Below, one piece after another: positions 34,084 to 42,952 of a stretch of DNA of 64,000 bases. This DNA comes from CALRGE01 sp964360635 (GTDB taxonomy: Bacteria; Patescibacteriota; Gracilibacteria; UBA1369; 2-02-FULL-48-14), in contig CAYHXO010000007.1 in NCBI GenBank assembly GCA_964360635.1, positions 5,287-69,286 of the forward strand. The letters are read 5' to 3'. The position numbers were made by a program, and so were the translations under genes. The stretch's first letter is position 1; each line of letters opens with the position of its first letter. The notes under the pieces are model-generated. The model searched no databases. It was given only the letters and a program-made list of their open reading frames with translations, and was not told where the DNA came from.

Positions 34084-36279
34084 ATGGCAAACAAAATATT
34101 TAAATTTCTACACAAAACAAGATTTCTGCTTGTGGCTGCGCTTGTTAGCACTTTGATATCAACTCCTTTTACAACTGAAGCAGAGTCAACATCAAACATA
34201 AAATTGATGGTTCAAAACACAGTTGCCGGTCAATCAACAGAAATTTCTTTATCAAATGCTAACGCATACAATGAAGTACTTATTGAAGTAACAAAACCGA
34301 ACGGAGAAAAACTTAATTTGAAAACAAACAGTGACGCTGAAGGTTTATCAAAAGTAAAAATTTCAGCAAATGAGTTGAGCCTTGCAGGTTCATACTTAGC
34401 AAGTGCAAAGAATCTTACAAAGAACAGCGGCTACTCAAAATATGTTTCATTTCAGGTTACAGCAGGCAGTGTTTCAAAAGATAAGTCATCAATCAAATTA
34501 AGTAAAAATACAGCAAAATCAGGTGAAAGTATTCAAGCAACTGTAAAATTGGCAGACAAATTCGGGAATCCAATTAGTGGCAATGAAGTTGATTTAAGTT
34601 CAGATCAAGATTCCGATTCAATCAGTTCTCCTGAAAAAATTACAAATGATAAAGGAATAGCAAATTTTTATATTACAGGAATAGAAAAAGGTATATCAAA
34701 GATTAGTGCTACTGATAAAACTTCAAAGAAAAAATTAAGCACAAAACTTGCATTCACATCTGACTCAAACAGCTTAAGTAAAACAAAAATAATTTTTGCT
34801 GAAGAAAGTGGAGAAATCGCTTCATTCACATTAACAGGTTTAGAAACTGAAACAATTAGCGGGGAAAGCCAATCAATTACTGTTACAGCAATTGATGCAG
34901 ACGGACTTACTGTTACAGATTATACGGGTACTGTTCATTTTTCATCTACTGATAGCAATGCAGTCGTTCCAGGTGATTACCCATTTGTAGCAGCTGATTT
35001 AGGTCAGCATAAATTTGATTTGGGCTTTAAATTTGTAACGCCGGACACACAAAGTATTACTGCTACAGATGAAGATCAAAGTACAATTTATGGCACAATA
35101 AGTACAAAGGTTGTAACGAGCGACTCATCACTTGACCAAAACGTGGATTACGAAAGTACTTTTGAAACAACAGATTATCAAAGAGAAGATAAATTTGAGC
35201 TAATCAGTCCGGTTTCAGGTTCAATTTCAGACGACTCAATCGATGTAAGCGGTTCAGGTGACTATGGAAAAACAGCCGTGATTTATTTAAATGACGAAGA
35301 AGTTGCAAAAGTAGAAATTTCAAAAGAAGAAAGTTTTGAATATACAATTGAAGATTTGGAAGATGGAACATATGAACTTTATGTGGATATTGATCAAACT
35401 CAATTAGATGAAGCCGGTGAACTTGAAATTGTAAGTAAAATTGAGACTTCAGAAGTTGAAACAATCATAATCGATGGAACCCCACCTGAACTCAATTCCT
35501 TAACATTTAAACCCGGTACATCGGTTTCCGTTGGCGACGAGGTGTCAGCAACTGTAATAAGTGAGAACGGACTACCAAGCGTTACTCTAGAAATAAATGG
35601 TATTATAAACGAACTTACAGAAAGTACAACTGCAGGAAAATATGAAGGTGAAGTTTTAATACCTGTAACAGAGGGAAAATATGAAGTTGACGTGGTTCTT
35701 AAAGATGAGCTCGGTAATGAAGCAAATTATAGAGCGAAAGATACAATTACTGTCGGAGCAAGTTCAACAGGCACTGTTGTGGAAGAAACGGCTGTAACAG
35801 TAGTAGAAAAGCCTGAAACCTTAGCTGCACCAACAGGATTAAGCTCAGCCTCAGGACGTGAAGAAGTTACCATAAGTTGGGAACCGGTAGAATCAACAGA
35901 TATAACTATTTCATTTTATAGAGTATATTACGGACCTTCAAAAACAGAATTATTTGCAAGTTCAGATTCATTAGACGCCTCAACTAGTTGGTTAGTTACA
36001 GGCCTAAATGGTGGAGAAAAATACTATTTCGCTGTAGTGGCGGTTGATGAAGATGAAAATGAAGGTTTACAAAGCGGAACAGTTGTTGGAACACCATTGA
36101 AGAAGGCTACTGAGTCTGTGTTAAAACCTTCCGCACCTGAACCAGTATTAACAACAGCTACACTCCCAGAAACATCACCTGAAACTGGTCCTGCAACAAA
36201 CATCTTGATTGCGTTGAGCCTTATGGGTTCACTTGGATACTTTGGAGTTCGCAAATTGGCAAAGCAAGAAACTTTCTGA
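34084..36279 (+). CDS. Large secreted surface protein with Ig-like and FnIII domains
   Basis: A 731-residue envelope protein. A signal peptide (1-~35) is followed by several Ig-like, beta-rich domains, including a BIG1/invasin-like repeat (about 130-215; GNPISGNEVDLSSD), acidic segments, a further Ig-like domain (about 460-560), and one fibronectin type III domain (about 580-675; SWEPVESTDITISFYRVYYG). The C-terminus has LPETSPETGPATN, a membrane helix (about 705-722) and a short basic tail, like a sortase or similar sorting signal. Probably an adhesin or S-layer-associated protein. Confidence 0.82.
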   Translation: MANKIFKFLHKTRFLLVAALVSTLISTPFTTEAESTSNIKLMVQNTVAGQSTEISLSNANAYNEVLIEVTKPNGEKLNLKTNSDAEGLSKVKISANELSLAGSYLASAKNLTKNSGYSKYVSFQVTAGSVSKDKSSIKLSKNTAKSGESIQATVKLADKFGNPISGNEVDLSSDQDSDSISSPEKITNDKGIANFYITGIEKGISKISATDKTSKKKLSTKLAFTSDSNSLSKTKIIFAEESGEIASFTLTGLETETISGESQSITVTAIDADGLTVTDYTGTVHFSSTDSNAVVPGDYPFVAADLGQHKFDLGFKFVTPDTQSITATDEDQSTIYGTISTKVVTSDSSLDQNVDYESTFETTDYQREDKFELISPVSGSISDDSIDVSGSGDYGKTAVIYLNDEEVAKVEISKEESFEYTIEDLEDGTYELYVDIDQTQLDEAGELEIVSKIETSEVETIIIDGTPPELNSLTFKPGTSVSVGDEVSATVISENGLPSVTLEINGIINELTESTTAGKYEGEVLIPVTEGKYEVDVVLKDELGNEANYRAKDTITVGASSTGTVVEETAVTVVEKPETLAAPTGLSSASGREEVTISWEPVESTDITISFYRVYYGPSKTELFASSDSLDASTSWLVTGLNGGEKYYFAVVAVDEDENEGLQSGTVVGTPLKKATESVLKPSAPEPVLTTATLPETSPETGPATNILIALSLMGSLGYFGVRKLAKQETF

Positions 36280-36303
36280 TAATATCGGGGCATAAAAAAT
36301 ACT

Positions 36304-36549
36304 ATGTTTGCCCAAACAATCGTTTTACTTGCATACACATTGAATACATTGATTTTTATCAGAGTAATTCTTTCTTGGCTTGGAAACCAGGAATCAAATG
36401 CTTTAACTCGATTTTTTTACGACGCTACCGAGCCAATTTTAAATCCAATCAGGAAAGCACTACCACGAACTGGTATGCTTGATCTATCACCAATGATTGC
36501 AATTTTTTTAATTGCTCTAATCAAAGATCTTCTTTTACAAATGTTATAA
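36304..36549 (+). CDS. YggT-family membrane protein
   Basis: An 81-residue protein with two membrane helices (about 7-27 and 58-80) and the family motif RVILSWLGNQESN between them, followed by FYDATEPILNPIRKALP. YggT proteins have been linked to osmotic tolerance and cell-division genes; function is not settled. Its stop abuts the cysS ATG directly, so the two are translated in series. Confidence 0.9.
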   Translation: MFAQTIVLLAYTLNTLIFIRVILSWLGNQESNALTRFFYDATEPILNPIRKALPRTGMLDLSPMIAIFLIALIKDLLLQML

Positions 36550-37854
36550 ATGCAAATCTACGACAGCCTTTCCGGCGAAAAAATAAATTACGATCCTCCT
36601 GCTAAAATTAAAATGTACGTTTGTGGACCTACTGTCTATGATCATGCGCATCTTGGCCACGGCCGTAGCGCAATAGTGTTTGATTTAGTTCGTCGTTACT
36701 TTGAATTTCTCGGACAGCAAGTTGAATTTGTCAGTAATTTTACAGATATAGATGATAAAATGATAAATCGTGCGGCAGAACAAAAAATTACTGTTGCCGA
36801 ACTTGCAGAAAAAATAATTCCTGAATATGAAAAAGATTATGCATTATTGGGAATTAAAGCTCCCACAAAAACTCCAAAAGCTACCGAATACGTCAGCGAA
36901 ATGGTAAAGTTGATAAATCAACTGGAAGAAAAAGGCTACACTTATCAAATCAGCGACGGAGTTTATTTTGACGTTTCAAAATTCGCAGAATACGGAAAAC
37001 TTTCTCATCAAAAACTCGATGAATTAAATGCGGGTGCCCGTGTCGATGAAAACAAAGAAAAAAGAAATCACCAGGATTTCGTTTTATGGAAGTTGAAAAA
37101 AGAGGGAGAACCAGCGTGGCCGAGCCCGTGGGGCGAAGGCCGTCCCGGATGGCATATTGAGTGCAGCGCCATGAGCCAAACTTTGCTTGGTGACACCTTT
37201 GATATACACGGTGGCGGTCTCGATTTAAAATTTCCACATCACGAATGTGAAGTCGCTCAAAGTGAAGCTGTTAGCGGAAAACCTCTCGCAAAAATCTGGA
37301 TGCACAATGGTTTCATTACCGTGAACGAAGAAAAAATGAGCAAATCCCTCGGCAACTTTTTCCTCTTAAAAGACATTTTCAAAAAATATGATCCTCGTGT
37401 TGTACGCTTTTTCTTATTATCAAGTCACTACCGCTCCCCTATCGAATTTTCAGATCAACTTTTAGATCAAGCTCGAAATACACTTAGATCTCTTGATGAA
37501 ACATACCTCCGCTCCGAACAAACATCTGAAATTGATGAAGTCATCCTCACAAAAATCAAAGAGAAAATGGATAACGATTTTGACGTTGCAGGAACACTTG
37601 GCATTATCTATGAATGGATAAACTCCAAACCCGCCCATCTAAAATCAACTCTAGAAAAGTTAAACGAGTTTTTACAAATCTTTCCTGTTGATTTCAAACT
37701 TAGTCCAGCCCAGGAATCACTAATTGAAGAACGCGAATCTGCACGTGCAAACCGAGACTTCGCAAAATCAGACGAGATTAGAAAAACTCTCTCAGAACAG
37801 GAAGTAGAAATTGAAGATTCGAAAGATGGATATCTTGCCAGACCGAAGATTTAA
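36550..37854 (+). CDS. cysS: Cysteinyl-tRNA synthetase
   Basis: Class I synthetase, 434 residues. KMYVCGPTVYDHAHLGHGRS holds the first zinc Cys and the HIGH motif (HLGH); HGGGLDLKFPHHECE gives the other zinc ligands; KMSKSLGNF is intact. The C-terminal DALR-like region is compact (EESARANRDFAKSDEIRKTL). GC content at this gene is higher than in neighbours. Starts on the base after the yggT stop. Confidence 0.97.
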   Translation: MQIYDSLSGEKINYDPPAKIKMYVCGPTVYDHAHLGHGRSAIVFDLVRRYFEFLGQQVEFVSNFTDIDDKMINRAAEQKITVAELAEKIIPEYEKDYALLGIKAPTKTPKATEYVSEMVKLINQLEEKGYTYQISDGVYFDVSKFAEYGKLSHQKLDELNAGARVDENKEKRNHQDFVLWKLKKEGEPAWPSPWGEGRPGWHIECSAMSQTLLGDTFDIHGGGLDLKFPHHECEVAQSEAVSGKPLAKIWMHNGFITVNEEKMSKSLGNFFLLKDIFKKYDPRVVRFFLLSSHYRSPIEFSDQLLDQARNTLRSLDETYLRSEQTSEIDEVILTKIKEKMDNDFDVAGTLGIIYEWINSKPAHLKSTLEKLNEFLQIFPVDFKLSPAQESLIEERESARANRDFAKSDEIRKTLSEQEVEIEDSKDGYLARPKI

Positions 37855-37876
37855 AAGTGTTCCCGGGAACACTTTT
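37853..37876. terminator. Perfect 24-bp palindrome, bidirectional terminator candidate
   Basis: AAAAGTGTTCCC is followed directly by its reverse complement. It overlaps the cysS stop and lies between convergent cysS and murC; the A and T ends give each strand a U-rich tail. Two more palindromes follow: CCCGTCGACGGG (37891-37902) and CAGTCGACTG (37936-37945). This 93-base gap holds nothing else. Confidence 0.6.
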
Positions 37877-37947
37877 GCAGGTTAGAAAGCCCCGTCGACG
37901 GGATATTAGGAAATAACTTCACATCAGTCAAACTACAGTCGACTGCA

Positions 37948-39180
37948 CTACACTCCCCCAACACCACCCTCATCTAAAATCATCGGTACGAGATTTGTTA
38001 TATTCCCCGCCCCCATCACAAGAACCATGTCGCCCTCATTCAAAGTATCCAGTAAATAGTGTGCGATTTTTTCCATCCCACTAATATGTTGAGCTTCAGG
38101 AATAGCCTCAGCTAATTTCTCAGCTGAAACAGCCGCCTTATCTTCATCTGTATCACGAGCTTCATAAATATCGGCAATTATAACCTCATCTGCATCCTCA
38201 AAAGATTCAGCAAAATCATCAAAAAGTGCAGCGGTTCGACTATATTGATGAGGCTGAAAAACAGCGACAATCCTAGCCTCAGGATGTTTTTCACGAGCTG
38301 CCTGCAAAGTCGCCATAATCTCAGTTGGATGGTGAGCATAATCGTCATAAACCAAAGCCCCACAACTTGTTCCACAATATTCAAAACGCCTCCAAACCCC
38401 ACTAAATTCTTTCAACGCGGAAGCTATTATCTGCTCAGGAACCTGCAGTTTTCGCGCCAAATTCGCCGCCATCGCAGCATTCAATAGATTATGTTCGCCG
38501 GGAACGGTCAATTCACCTTCATACTCACTAACATCTTCCGGCCACACAACTTCCCTACTTTGATCTGCAAATTGATGAAAAGCCTTCTCATAATCTTCGT
38601 AACTTTTAAAATAATCTAAATGATCCATTTCCACATTCAATATTCCCAATAAATCAGGCTTCAAATGAAGAAAATTTCGACGATATTCACATGCTTCAAC
38701 CAACATTAAATCACTTTCACCCACTCGAATATTTTTATTTCCGAACTCTTTAACTTTTGTTCCCACAATCACAGTCGGATCAAAGCCGGCAGCAGTCAAA
38801 ATCAAACCTAACATTGAAGTTGTTGTACTTTTTCCGTGAGTTCCCGCAATCGCAACCAGATGAAATGATTCTGCAACTTTCCCTAAAGCCTCAAAATAAG
38901 TCAGGGTAGGAATTTCAAGATCACGAGCACGTTCCAACTCAATATTATCCTGAGGAACCGCCTCGCTGTAGATAAGTAAATCAACATCTTTAGGCACTTC
39001 TCCATGACCGATTTTTACATTTATTCCCTCTGCCTGTAGCTCCAAACACAATGCCGACTCTTGCGAGTCGCTTCCCAAAACCTCAAAGCCTTTAGCCTTA
39101 AAAAACCTTGCCAAAGCGCTCATTCCGATTCCTGCGATTCCCACAAAGAATATTTTATTTGCTCCTTCAAAAAATTTCAT
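37948..39180 (-). CDS. murC: UDP-N-acetylmuramate-L-alanine ligase
   Basis: Adds L-Ala to UDP-MurNAc, the first peptide step of peptidoglycan synthesis. Residues 10-20 (IFFVGIAGIGM) are the MurC nucleotide-binding loop, GTHGKST (113-119) is the ATP P-loop, and VEACEYRRNFL and NVEMDHLDYF follow. YDDYAHHPTEI and FQPHQYSRT mark the C-terminal domain. The 410 residues are somewhat short of the usual 450, with loops trimmed. Divergent from the FtsB-like gene. Confidence 0.95.
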   Translation of the reverse strand: MKFFEGANKIFFVGIAGIGMSALARFFKAKGFEVLGSDSQESALCLELQAEGINVKIGHGEVPKDVDLLIYSEAVPQDNIELERARDLEIPTLTYFEALGKVAESFHLVAIAGTHGKSTTTSMLGLILTAAGFDPTVIVGTKVKEFGNKNIRVGESDLMLVEACEYRRNFLHLKPDLLGILNVEMDHLDYFKSYEDYEKAFHQFADQSREVVWPEDVSEYEGELTVPGEHNLLNAAMAANLARKLQVPEQIIASALKEFSGVWRRFEYCGTSCGALVYDDYAHHPTEIMATLQAAREKHPEARIVAVFQPHQYSRTAALFDDFAESFEDADEVIIADIYEARDTDEDKAAVSAEKLAEAIPEAQHISGMEKIAHYLLDTLNEGDMVLVMGAGNITNLVPMILDEGGVGGV

Positions 39181-39215
39181 AATTAAGATAGAATTACGCG
39201 GTCATTCTAGCAAAT

Positions 39216-39632
39216 ATGGAAAAGCTAAGCTATAACAATCAATTCGGAGTCGCAAAATTAGTTTTGATTGTGGGCTTTTTCCTACTGGCATACATGCTCT
39301 ACAACCTCACAGTTTCAATTTACGACAACTACCAAATTGAACAACACATTGCTGAATTCCAGAATAAAAACAACGAATTAGCAGATGAAAACAGCAAAAA
39401 ACTCGAGGATTTTCAATACTACACCTCGCGAGAATATATAGAAAAAATTGCCAAACAAAACCTTGGCCTCGTGAATCCGGGTGAGAAAGTGATAATAATT
39501 CCAGATAAAGACCTTGTTGTAATTTCTGAAGATCAAAACTCAGAAGAGGTCGCTCAACAGATTAGAGCAGGCTGGTCTACGCCTAAAAAATGGTGGAAAT
39601 TCTTCTTCAGTTCGAACCCATACAAGGTTTAA
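39216..39632 (+). CDS. FtsB/DivIC-type septum initiation protein
   Basis: A 138-residue bitopic protein: short cytoplasmic N-terminus, one membrane helix (about 13-33), then a coiled coil (about 38-70) and the motif SREYIEKIAKQNLGLVNPGEKVI typical of the septum-formation initiator family. FtsB/DivIC link FtsL and FtsQ in the divisome. A C-terminal stretch ends STPKKWWKFFFSS. It faces away from murC, a fitting cell-wall neighbour. Confidence 0.87.
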   Translation: MEKLSYNNQFGVAKLVLIVGFFLLAYMLYNLTVSIYDNYQIEQHIAEFQNKNNELADENSKKLEDFQYYTSREYIEKIAKQNLGLVNPGEKVIIIPDKDLVVISEDQNSEEVAQQIRAGWSTPKKWWKFFFSSNPYKV

Positions 39633-39675
39633 AGCTTGCATTAAGGAAAATTCTTGCATAATATTCCCTGCGCAT

Positions 39676-39752
39676 GGCTGGGTAGCTCAGTTGGTTAGAG
39701 CGCGGGACTCATAAGCCCGAGGTCGGCGGTTCAATTCCGCCCCCCGCCACCA
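39676..39752 (+). tRNA. tRNA with anticodon CAU, elongator Met (or Ile2)
   Basis: A 77-base cloverleaf. Acceptor GGCTGGG pairs with CCCCGCC with one U-C mismatch at position 4, then A and encoded CCA. T-arm GGCGG-TTCAATT-CCGCC is good. Anticodon loop CTCATAA gives CAU. It lacks the initiator's unpaired first base, so it is an elongator Met or a lysidine-modified Ile tRNA. A candidate promoter is TTGCAT (39636-39641) with TAATAT (39659-39664). Confidence 0.92.
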
Positions 39753-39753
39753 C

Positions 39754-39777
39754 ACTCGTCTGAAGGACGAGTTTTTA
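39754..39777 (+). terminator. Intrinsic terminator after tRNA-Met
   Basis: ACTCGTC-TGAAG-GACGAGT followed by TTTT starts 1 base after the tRNA CCA. Its stem-loop belongs to a set of similar CTCG...CGAG hairpins in the window. Confidence 0.75.
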
Positions 39778-39817
39778 TGTTTTAGTTAAATAAAAACCTA
39801 CAGCTTTCAACAGCACC

Positions 39818-39846
39818 TTGACTGGTTGGACTATTTGATGTAAAGT
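39818..39846 (+). promoter_or_regulatory. Candidate promoter of the TSP3-like lipoprotein gene
   Basis: TTGACT (39818-39823), a 17-base spacer and TAAAGT (39841-39846) lie 25 bases upstream of the ATG at 39872. Confidence 0.45.
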
Positions 39847-39871
39847 TACAATCTTTTAACAAATCACGCTT

Positions 39872-40477
39872 ATGAATTTACTCAGAACTGCTACTCTTGC
39901 TACTGTTCTTGCTACTTCAGGCTGTAGAGCGGAAGCCCCAATTAATACCACGGAGATCATCATTCTTGAGGATGAAGATACTTGCCCTGTTGATCCAAAT
40001 ACTCAAGCCATCGAATTCTCTTGGCTTCAGGCCCAAGCGCAGGTTGCACGTTGTTTGAGCGATGCAGAGAGTAACTTTCAAGATTGTTTACAGAACGATA
40101 CAGATCCAGACTGTTTCGACCAAAATAACCTAGATAACGAATGGTGTTACTACTGGGAGGCTCGCAAAGCAAATAAATTGCCTGCTCGTGTTTGCGGCGT
40201 GAATGTTTATAACATTTCGGGAACTCCAGATGAAGAAGCTTACTCGCGCGAAGTGAATGATGAAGACGAAGATGGCGATGGAATTTCCACCTGGTACGAA
40301 TACTGGATGGGCTACAACCCTTGCACGCAGACAAGCTTTTATAGCGGTGAATGTTTAGGAGATGGAGAGCTTGACTACGATGGAGATGGAGTCTCCAATG
40401 CTGAAGATGAATCACCCATTTGTTATGGAGAATACGGTGCAGGTGACCCTGGAAATTATCCTTCCGATTGCGTTTAA
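39872..40477 (+). CDS. Cys-rich secreted protein with Ca-binding repeats
   Basis: A 201-residue exported protein. The N-terminus has a hydrophobic signal with LATSGC, a possible though imperfect lipobox (Cys18). Thrombospondin type 3-like Ca loops are seen as DEDEDGDGISTWYE (near 128-141) and DYDGDGVSNAEDE (near 168-180), with paired Cys residues around them. The rest is acidic. No enzymatic motif is seen; such proteins are usually surface or cell-wall associated. Bounded by a promoter and a terminator, so it is a single-gene unit. Confidence 0.72.
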   Translation: MNLLRTATLATVLATSGCRAEAPINTTEIIILEDEDTCPVDPNTQAIEFSWLQAQAQVARCLSDAESNFQDCLQNDTDPDCFDQNNLDNEWCYYWEARKANKLPARVCGVNVYNISGTPDEEAYSREVNDEDEDGDGISTWYEYWMGYNPCTQTSFYSGECLGDGELDYDGDGVSNAEDESPICYGEYGAGDPGNYPSDCV

Positions 40478-40531
40478 TCCAATTCTTATCTCTAAATCAG
40501 TTAATTGAGAAACTTCTTTAAGAATTCAACA

Positions 40532-40561
40532 AAAGACCCCCAGTTTTCACCAGGGGTCTTT
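40532..40561. terminator. Bidirectional intrinsic terminator
   Basis: AAAGACCCC and GGGGTCTTT form a 9-bp stem around a 12-base loop, with A and T flanks. It lies between the convergent secreted-protein gene and the DUF5679 gene and can serve both. Confidence 0.8.
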
Positions 40562-40576
40562 CAATTTACAAAGAAA

Positions 40577-40726
40577 TTACTTTGCTTTTCCTAGAATGCA
40601 GTACATACCGCAACCGCAGTCGCCGCATTTACCTTTCATAGCCGGTCGGCCATTCTTCATTTTAACTTCCTTAGCATCGGCCATGTCTTTCTTTGCCTTA
40701 CATTTCACGCAGTATGCTTGTTGCAT
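40577..40726 (-). CDS. DUF5679 zinc-ribbon protein
   Basis: A 49-residue protein starting MQQAYCVKCKAKKDM. Four Cys in two pairs (CVKC and CGDCGC) form a zinc ribbon, with the middle stretch KEVKMKNGRPAMKGKC typical of DUF5679. The start at 40726 is preferred to an in-frame ATG at 40768 since the family begins here. Function unknown; zinc ribbons of this size often bind nucleic acid or ribosomes. Confidence 0.85.
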   Translation of the reverse strand: MQQAYCVKCKAKKDMADAKEVKMKNGRPAMKGKCGDCGCGMYCILGKAK

Positions 40727-40787
40727 ATAATTAGAGATAAGTAATAAACGTGAAGGTATAATACACACATTTAAAAAAAATTCAAAC

Positions 40788-40816
40788 TTGCCTTAGTTGA
40801 ACTATTCTCGTAGAAT
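40788..40816 (+). promoter_or_regulatory. Promoter of the initiator tRNA
   Basis: TTGCCT (40788-40793), 17 bases, TAGAAT (40811-40816). The +1 would fall at about 40822-40823, on or next to the mature 5' end of the tRNA. Confidence 0.55.
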
Positions 40817-40821
40817 CCTTG

Positions 40822-40896
40822 CGCGGGGTAGAGCAGTGGCAGCTCGTCGGGCTCATAACCCGGAGGTCGTTGGTTCGAATCCAACCCCCGCAACCA
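40822..40896 (+). tRNA. Initiator tRNA-fMet (CAU)
   Basis: A 75-base tRNA with the initiator hallmarks: unpaired C1-A72 (CGCGGGG against CCCCGCA), three G-C pairs in the anticodon stem (TCGGG-CTCATAA-CCCGG), anticodon CAU, and encoded CCA. T-arm GTTGG-TTCGAAT-CCAAC. Confidence 0.95.
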
Positions 40897-40900
40897 TTAG

Positions 40901-40945
40901 TCACGCAAAGCGTGAGCATTGTTTCGGACTCGTCCGAAGGACGAG
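40901..40945 (+). terminator. Two hairpins between tRNA-fMet and the rhodanese gene
   Basis: TCACGC-AAA-GCGTGA (40901-40915) and CTCGTCC-GAA-GGACGAG (40929-40945). Neither is followed by a long T-run, so they may be processing or weak stop signals; transcription may continue into the rhodanese gene 14 bases on. Confidence 0.5.
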
Positions 40946-40959
40946 CAATTCTTTCTACT

Positions 40960-41259
40960 ATGCAAATCCAAACCATTCTCGCAACTCAAGCCCAATCATT
41001 CATCAATCAAAACTGGGATGACATCTTTCTTTTAGATGTACGAACACCTATGGAATACGAACAAGGACATCTTGAAGGTGCCACAAATATTCACGTACAA
41101 TCACTCCCCTCTTCACTAGAGCAAATTCCCCACAACAAAAAAATCATCTGTTACTGTTTGCACGGAATTCGTAGTCACGATGCGGCTGAGTATTTATCAA
41201 GTCAGGACTACGAAAATGTTTATCACATTCAAGGAGGATTAGCTGCAATGAGTAAATAA
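40960..41259 (+). CDS. Single-domain rhodanese
   Basis: A 99-residue sulfurtransferase-type protein. LLDVRTPMEYEQGHLEGATNI is the family entry motif and the active loop is IICYCLHGIRSHDAA with the likely persulfide Cys in CYCLHG. Ends YHIQGGLAAMSK. The ATG at 40960 is chosen because reading further upstream would run through the tRNA. It may carry sulfur for tRNA thiolation, suggested by the tRNA neighbour but unproved. Confidence 0.9.
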   Translation: MQIQTILATQAQSFINQNWDDIFLLDVRTPMEYEQGHLEGATNIHVQSLPSSLEQIPHNKKIICYCLHGIRSHDAAEYLSSQDYENVYHIQGGLAAMSK

Positions 41260-41277
41260 GCTCAACTCCGTCGAGTA

Positions 41278-41886
41278 TTAAAACAAAGAAATCTGATTCT
41301 CCACCACAATCGCCACCTTTTTCGGCATATTCTGAATTACTGGAATATCTCTCAAGTCTTTAACACCACCATTCTGCATAGAACGGAGAAACTTGATCAA
41401 CAAACCGGCCGTTGCACGCGCATCATGAATTGCTCGATGTGCTTGAGGCAAATCAACCGCAAAATGCTCACAGAGAGGCCCAAGCGCGTATTTTGAAAGA
41501 TTAGGATGAAGATATCTAGCCAAATCAATTGTACATAAGAATGGCCCACCCATTGGTGCTTCAAAATTACGACTCAACTCTTGATTCAGAAATCCACGAT
41601 CAAAAACAACATTATGAGCAACAAAAACCGCATCACCCATGAATTCCATATATTTCTTGGCAATTGCTTTAAAATCAGGTGCACCGGCAAGCATATCAGT
41701 TGTAATTCCAGTTATATGAGTTACTTCTGAAGGAACAAAAACACCCGGATTCACCATTGTATAAAATTCATCAATGATTTCACCATTTACAACTTTCACA
41801 GCGCCAATTTCAATAATTTTATCAAGTGCAGAAATCAAACCTGTAGTTTCACAATCAACTACAACGAAAGTATTTTGGGAAATCAT
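41278..41886 (-). CDS. DnaQ-like 3'-5' exonuclease (DEDDh)
   Basis: A 202-residue exonuclease related to the epsilon subunit of DNA polymerase III and the PolC exonuclease. Exo I is VVVDCETTG (Asp11, Glu13), Exo II is HNVVFDRGFLN, and Exo III is HRAIHDARAT with the catalytic His and Asp. Could be the replicative proofreader, as CPR genomes often have few such genes, or a repair exonuclease. Starts 1 base after the LCP gene stop. Confidence 0.9.
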   Translation of the reverse strand: MISQNTFVVVDCETTGLISALDKIIEIGAVKVVNGEIIDEFYTMVNPGVFVPSEVTHITGITTDMLAGAPDFKAIAKKYMEFMGDAVFVAHNVVFDRGFLNQELSRNFEAPMGGPFLCTIDLARYLHPNLSKYALGPLCEHFAVDLPQAHRAIHDARATAGLLIKFLRSMQNGGVKDLRDIPVIQNMPKKVAIVVENQISLF

Positions 41887-41887
41887 C

Positions 41888-42952
41888 TTAATGAGTAACT
41901 AGATTAGTAATAACTTCTTTGATTTGGTCGAAGTTTCCTGTTTTTGGCAACAGAGTATATGCCCCGCTTTGATTTATCAAGGAATACAAATAATTTTCAT
42001 TCGAAAGCACGAAACCGGAGTCGAGCTCGAAATCTTTGTAGGAATAGTATGAGATCAGCTCCAAAATATTCACATCCGTTGTTACATTCACAATCGCTGA
42101 CTGTAAAATTGCAAATAAATCCTTTAATTCCATTTCTCCATCCATTTGTAGAATTTTCGTTCTAACTGCACCCACAATTTTCTGCTGTCGTTCCGCTCTT
42201 GCAAAATCAGAAGTCGACTTCCTACTACGAGCATATTTAAGAGATTCAGTCCCGTCCATGTGATAATTTCCGATAGAAACTGAATAAGCGCTGTAACCAC
42301 CGTAAGCATTAGGATAAAGCCCGTCATAAATTGCCTCATCAACGTAAATATCAAGACCGCCAAGAACATCAATTACACTAACAAAGCCCTTCAAATCTAT
42401 TTTAATATATTTTTCAATACTTAAGCCTGTAATACTTGTAATTTGTTTTTCCAATTCAGAAATTCCATAGTAGTAAAGTGATTCATTAATACGACGACCA
42501 TTTATATACAAGTCTCTTGGAATCGAAAAAAGTGTTATCTTCTTTAATTCTGGATTAATACTTGCAATCATTATCGTGTCTGTGAGGTTGCCATTTGTTC
42601 CAAGAATCAAAACATCAAATGAAGTATCTTCTGACGCCAAAGATACCGCTGTTGTTGAAGAAGTTTTCTTTACACTTGTTTTCGGCGTCATAACCGCAAC
42701 TTTTTTCACACTTGAAACAGTCTGTTTAAGTTGACCAACTTCCTCAATCAAAGATGCGATATATTTATCTCTTTCAGCCAGTTTTGAATCAGTATTCACT
42801 GAAACATAAACAAGCCCTACAAAAAAAATAGCCAGCACGAAAAAAATAACCATTGAAACCGCTCTGAGGTGTCTATGATCTGAGAATATTATCCTAGTTA
42901 CGCCCTCATTTTCAGGACCGATTTCGAGTTTAGTATTATCACGGTGTGACAT
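41888..42952 (-). CDS. LytR-CpsA-Psr (LCP) family protein
   Basis: A 354-residue single-pass protein that attaches glycopolymers to peptidoglycan. A cytoplasmic N-terminus, one membrane helix (about 32-52) and a coiled-coil stalk precede the LCP domain: DTIMIASINPELKKITLFSIPRDLYI with the lipid-phosphate Arg, then GGLDIYVDEAI and YARSRKSTSDFARAERQQ. It may transfer the glycan made by the glycosyltransferases at 15.7-18.4 kb. Overlaps the upstream VirD4-like gene by 14 bases. Confidence 0.9.
   Translation of the reverse strand: MSHRDNTKLEIGPENEGVTRIIFSDHRHLRAVSMVIFFVLAIFFVGLVYVSVNTDSKLAERDKYIASLIEEVGQLKQTVSSVKKVAVMTPKTSVKKTSSTTAVSLASEDTSFDVLILGTNGNLTDTIMIASINPELKKITLFSIPRDLYINGRRINESLYYYGISELEKQITSITGLSIEKYIKIDLKGFVSVIDVLGGLDIYVDEAIYDGLYPNAYGGYSAYSVSIGNYHMDGTESLKYARSRKSTSDFARAERQQKIVGAVRTKILQMDGEMELKDLFAILQSAIVNVTTDVNILELISYYSYKDFELDSGFVLSNENYLYSLINQSGAYTLLPKTGNFDQIKEVITNLVTH

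Noticed and set aside
40819..40959. Upstream extension of the rhodanese frame
   Set aside because: It runs through the whole initiator tRNA; the rhodanese domain starts at the ATG at 40960.
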